DNA of 5,660 nucleotides from Conexivisphaera sp046536535 (GTDB lineage Archaea; Thermoproteota; Nitrososphaeria; Conexivisphaerales; Conexivisphaeraceae). The position numbers and the translations under genes are program-made. Of this stretch, positions 5,339 through 5,660 are shown in pieces (the stretch's first letter is position 1; each line of letters opens with the position of its first letter). Location of the stretch: contig JAWDMO010000077.1 in the NCBI GenBank assembly GCA_046536535.1, positions 1 to 5,660 of the forward strand, in the 5' to 3' direction. Under the pieces are notes generated by a model, which saw nothing but the letters and a program-made list of their open reading frames with translations, was not told the DNA's origin and did no database searches.

Positions 5339-5354
5339 CGGAAAAGCCCTTTAG
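5339..5354 (+). promoter_or_regulatory. Candidate promoter of the pyrimidine dimer glycosylase gene
   Basis: A purine-rich stretch (CGGAAAAG) is followed by CCCTTTAG, the only AT-leaning patch near the ATG at 5387. Its centre is about 35 bases upstream, giving a predicted leader of roughly eight bases with no Shine-Dalgarno motif. The TATA match is poor, so this is tentative. Confidence 0.35.
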
Positions 5355-5386
5355 TGCCCAGCCCGCGCGGCCGGTCGATCCGCGGG

Positions 5387-5660
5387 ATGAGGCTCTGGAG
5401 CATCCATCCGGAATACCTGGACGCCAGGGGCCTGGTGGCGCTGTGGAGGGAGGGTCTCCTCGCGCAGCGGGTCCTGCTCGGGGGGACCAGGGGCTACGCG
5501 CACCATCCCCAGCTCGCCAGGTTCAGGGAGTACGGGGATCCGATCCTGGCGATAGGGAGCTACCTCTACCACGTCCACGCGCAGGCGGCCGCCCGCGGAT
5601 ACAGCTTCGACGCCTCGAGGATCCTGAGGTACGACGCGGGGCTCAGGGGGATACTTGGGG
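5387..5660 (+). CDS. Pyrimidine dimer DNA glycosylase (endonuclease V / DenV-like), N-terminal part
   Basis: The frame opens at ATG 5387 and runs off the right edge; 91 residues are visible. They match the bacterial and archaeal branch of the T4 endonuclease V family (Pyr_excise): MRLWSIHPEYLDARGL at the start, ALWREGLLAQRVL (18-30), GGTRGYAHHPQLARF (32-46) and GSYLYHVHAQAAARGYSFD (57-75). Family enzymes excise UV-induced cyclobutane pyrimidine dimers and nick at the resulting abasic site, using an N-terminal amine as nucleophile and a conserved Glu. Aligned by eye with T4 endonuclease V, Arg21-Glu22 corresponds to T4 Arg22-Glu23, and Met1 falls where T4 has Thr2. That fixes this ATG as the start, since an N-terminal extension would displace the nucleophile; the in-frame GTG at 5354 is rejected for this reason. 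It is transcribed away from the membrane-protein gene. The family call is strong; the C-terminal half is not in view. Confidence 0.88.
   Translation, partial: MRLWSIHPEYLDARGLVALWREGLLAQRVLLGGTRGYAHHPQLARFREYGDPILAIGSYLYHVHAQAAARGYSFDASRILRYDAGLRGILG

Noticed and set aside
5354..5386. Upstream in-frame GTG at 5354 as start of the glycosylase
   Set aside because: It would add 11 residues before the conserved N-terminus, whose free amine is expected to be catalytic, and it overlaps the TATA-like patch.
5173..5403. Minus-strand ORF across the divergent gap
   Set aside because: No coherent protein features, no promoter or ribosome-binding site, and it overlaps the well-supported glycosylase start.
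1..5660. CRISPR array, insertion sequence, tRNA or rRNA, toxin-antitoxin pair or defence island
   Set aside because: No regularly spaced repeats, no transposase-like protein, no tRNA or rRNA signatures and no recognisable defence or toxin domains on either strand.

Overview
This is a high-GC (mid-to-high 60s percent by eye) archaeal-looking segment. The archaeal reading rests on three things. AT-rich TATA-like elements sit about 26-30 bases upstream of start codons. Shine-Dalgarno sequences are absent at most starts, which suggests leaderless transcripts. AGG (Arg) and ATA (Ile) codons are used heavily in spite of the GC richness. Proteins are not strongly acidic, so a haloarchaeon is unlikely. 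A high-GC thermophilic or acidophilic archaeon fits, but the lineage cannot be fixed from this window.

Layout, left to right. 1-594 (+) is the C-terminal part of a CocE/NonD (peptidase S15-type) hydrolase, running in from outside the window. It converges on, and overlaps by 26 bp, a luciferase-like flavin- or F420-dependent oxidoreductase (569-1555, -). Next come an ACT-like plus V4R ligand-binding protein (1683-2546, -), a gamma-glutamyltranspeptidase-family enzyme whose start is moved here to a GTG at 4241 (2796-4241, -), and a stand-alone chromate-resistance ChrB C-terminal domain protein (4398-4844, -). A small two-helix membrane protein follows (4922-5143, -) in a markedly AT-richer island. 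Last is the N-terminal part of a pyrimidine dimer DNA glycosylase (5387 to the right edge, +), divergent from the membrane protein and cut by the window end.

The five minus-strand genes lie head-to-tail but are separated by 77-249 bases, and each has its own candidate promoter. They look like separate transcription units, not one operon. No shared pathway is evident: ester or peptide hydrolysis, an LLM-type redox enzyme, a small-molecule sensor, an Ntn-hydrolase, a ChrB-type protein and UV-damage repair. The gaps between genes hold promoters and several short GC-rich inverted repeats, without a U-tract that would make them convincing terminators.

I see no rRNA, tRNA, CRISPR array or insertion sequence, and no clear multi-gene novel system. 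The points most worth a second look are the AT-rich membrane-protein island, the altered substrate pocket of the GGT-family enzyme, the V4R sensor without a DNA-binding domain, and the N-terminus of the glycosylase.
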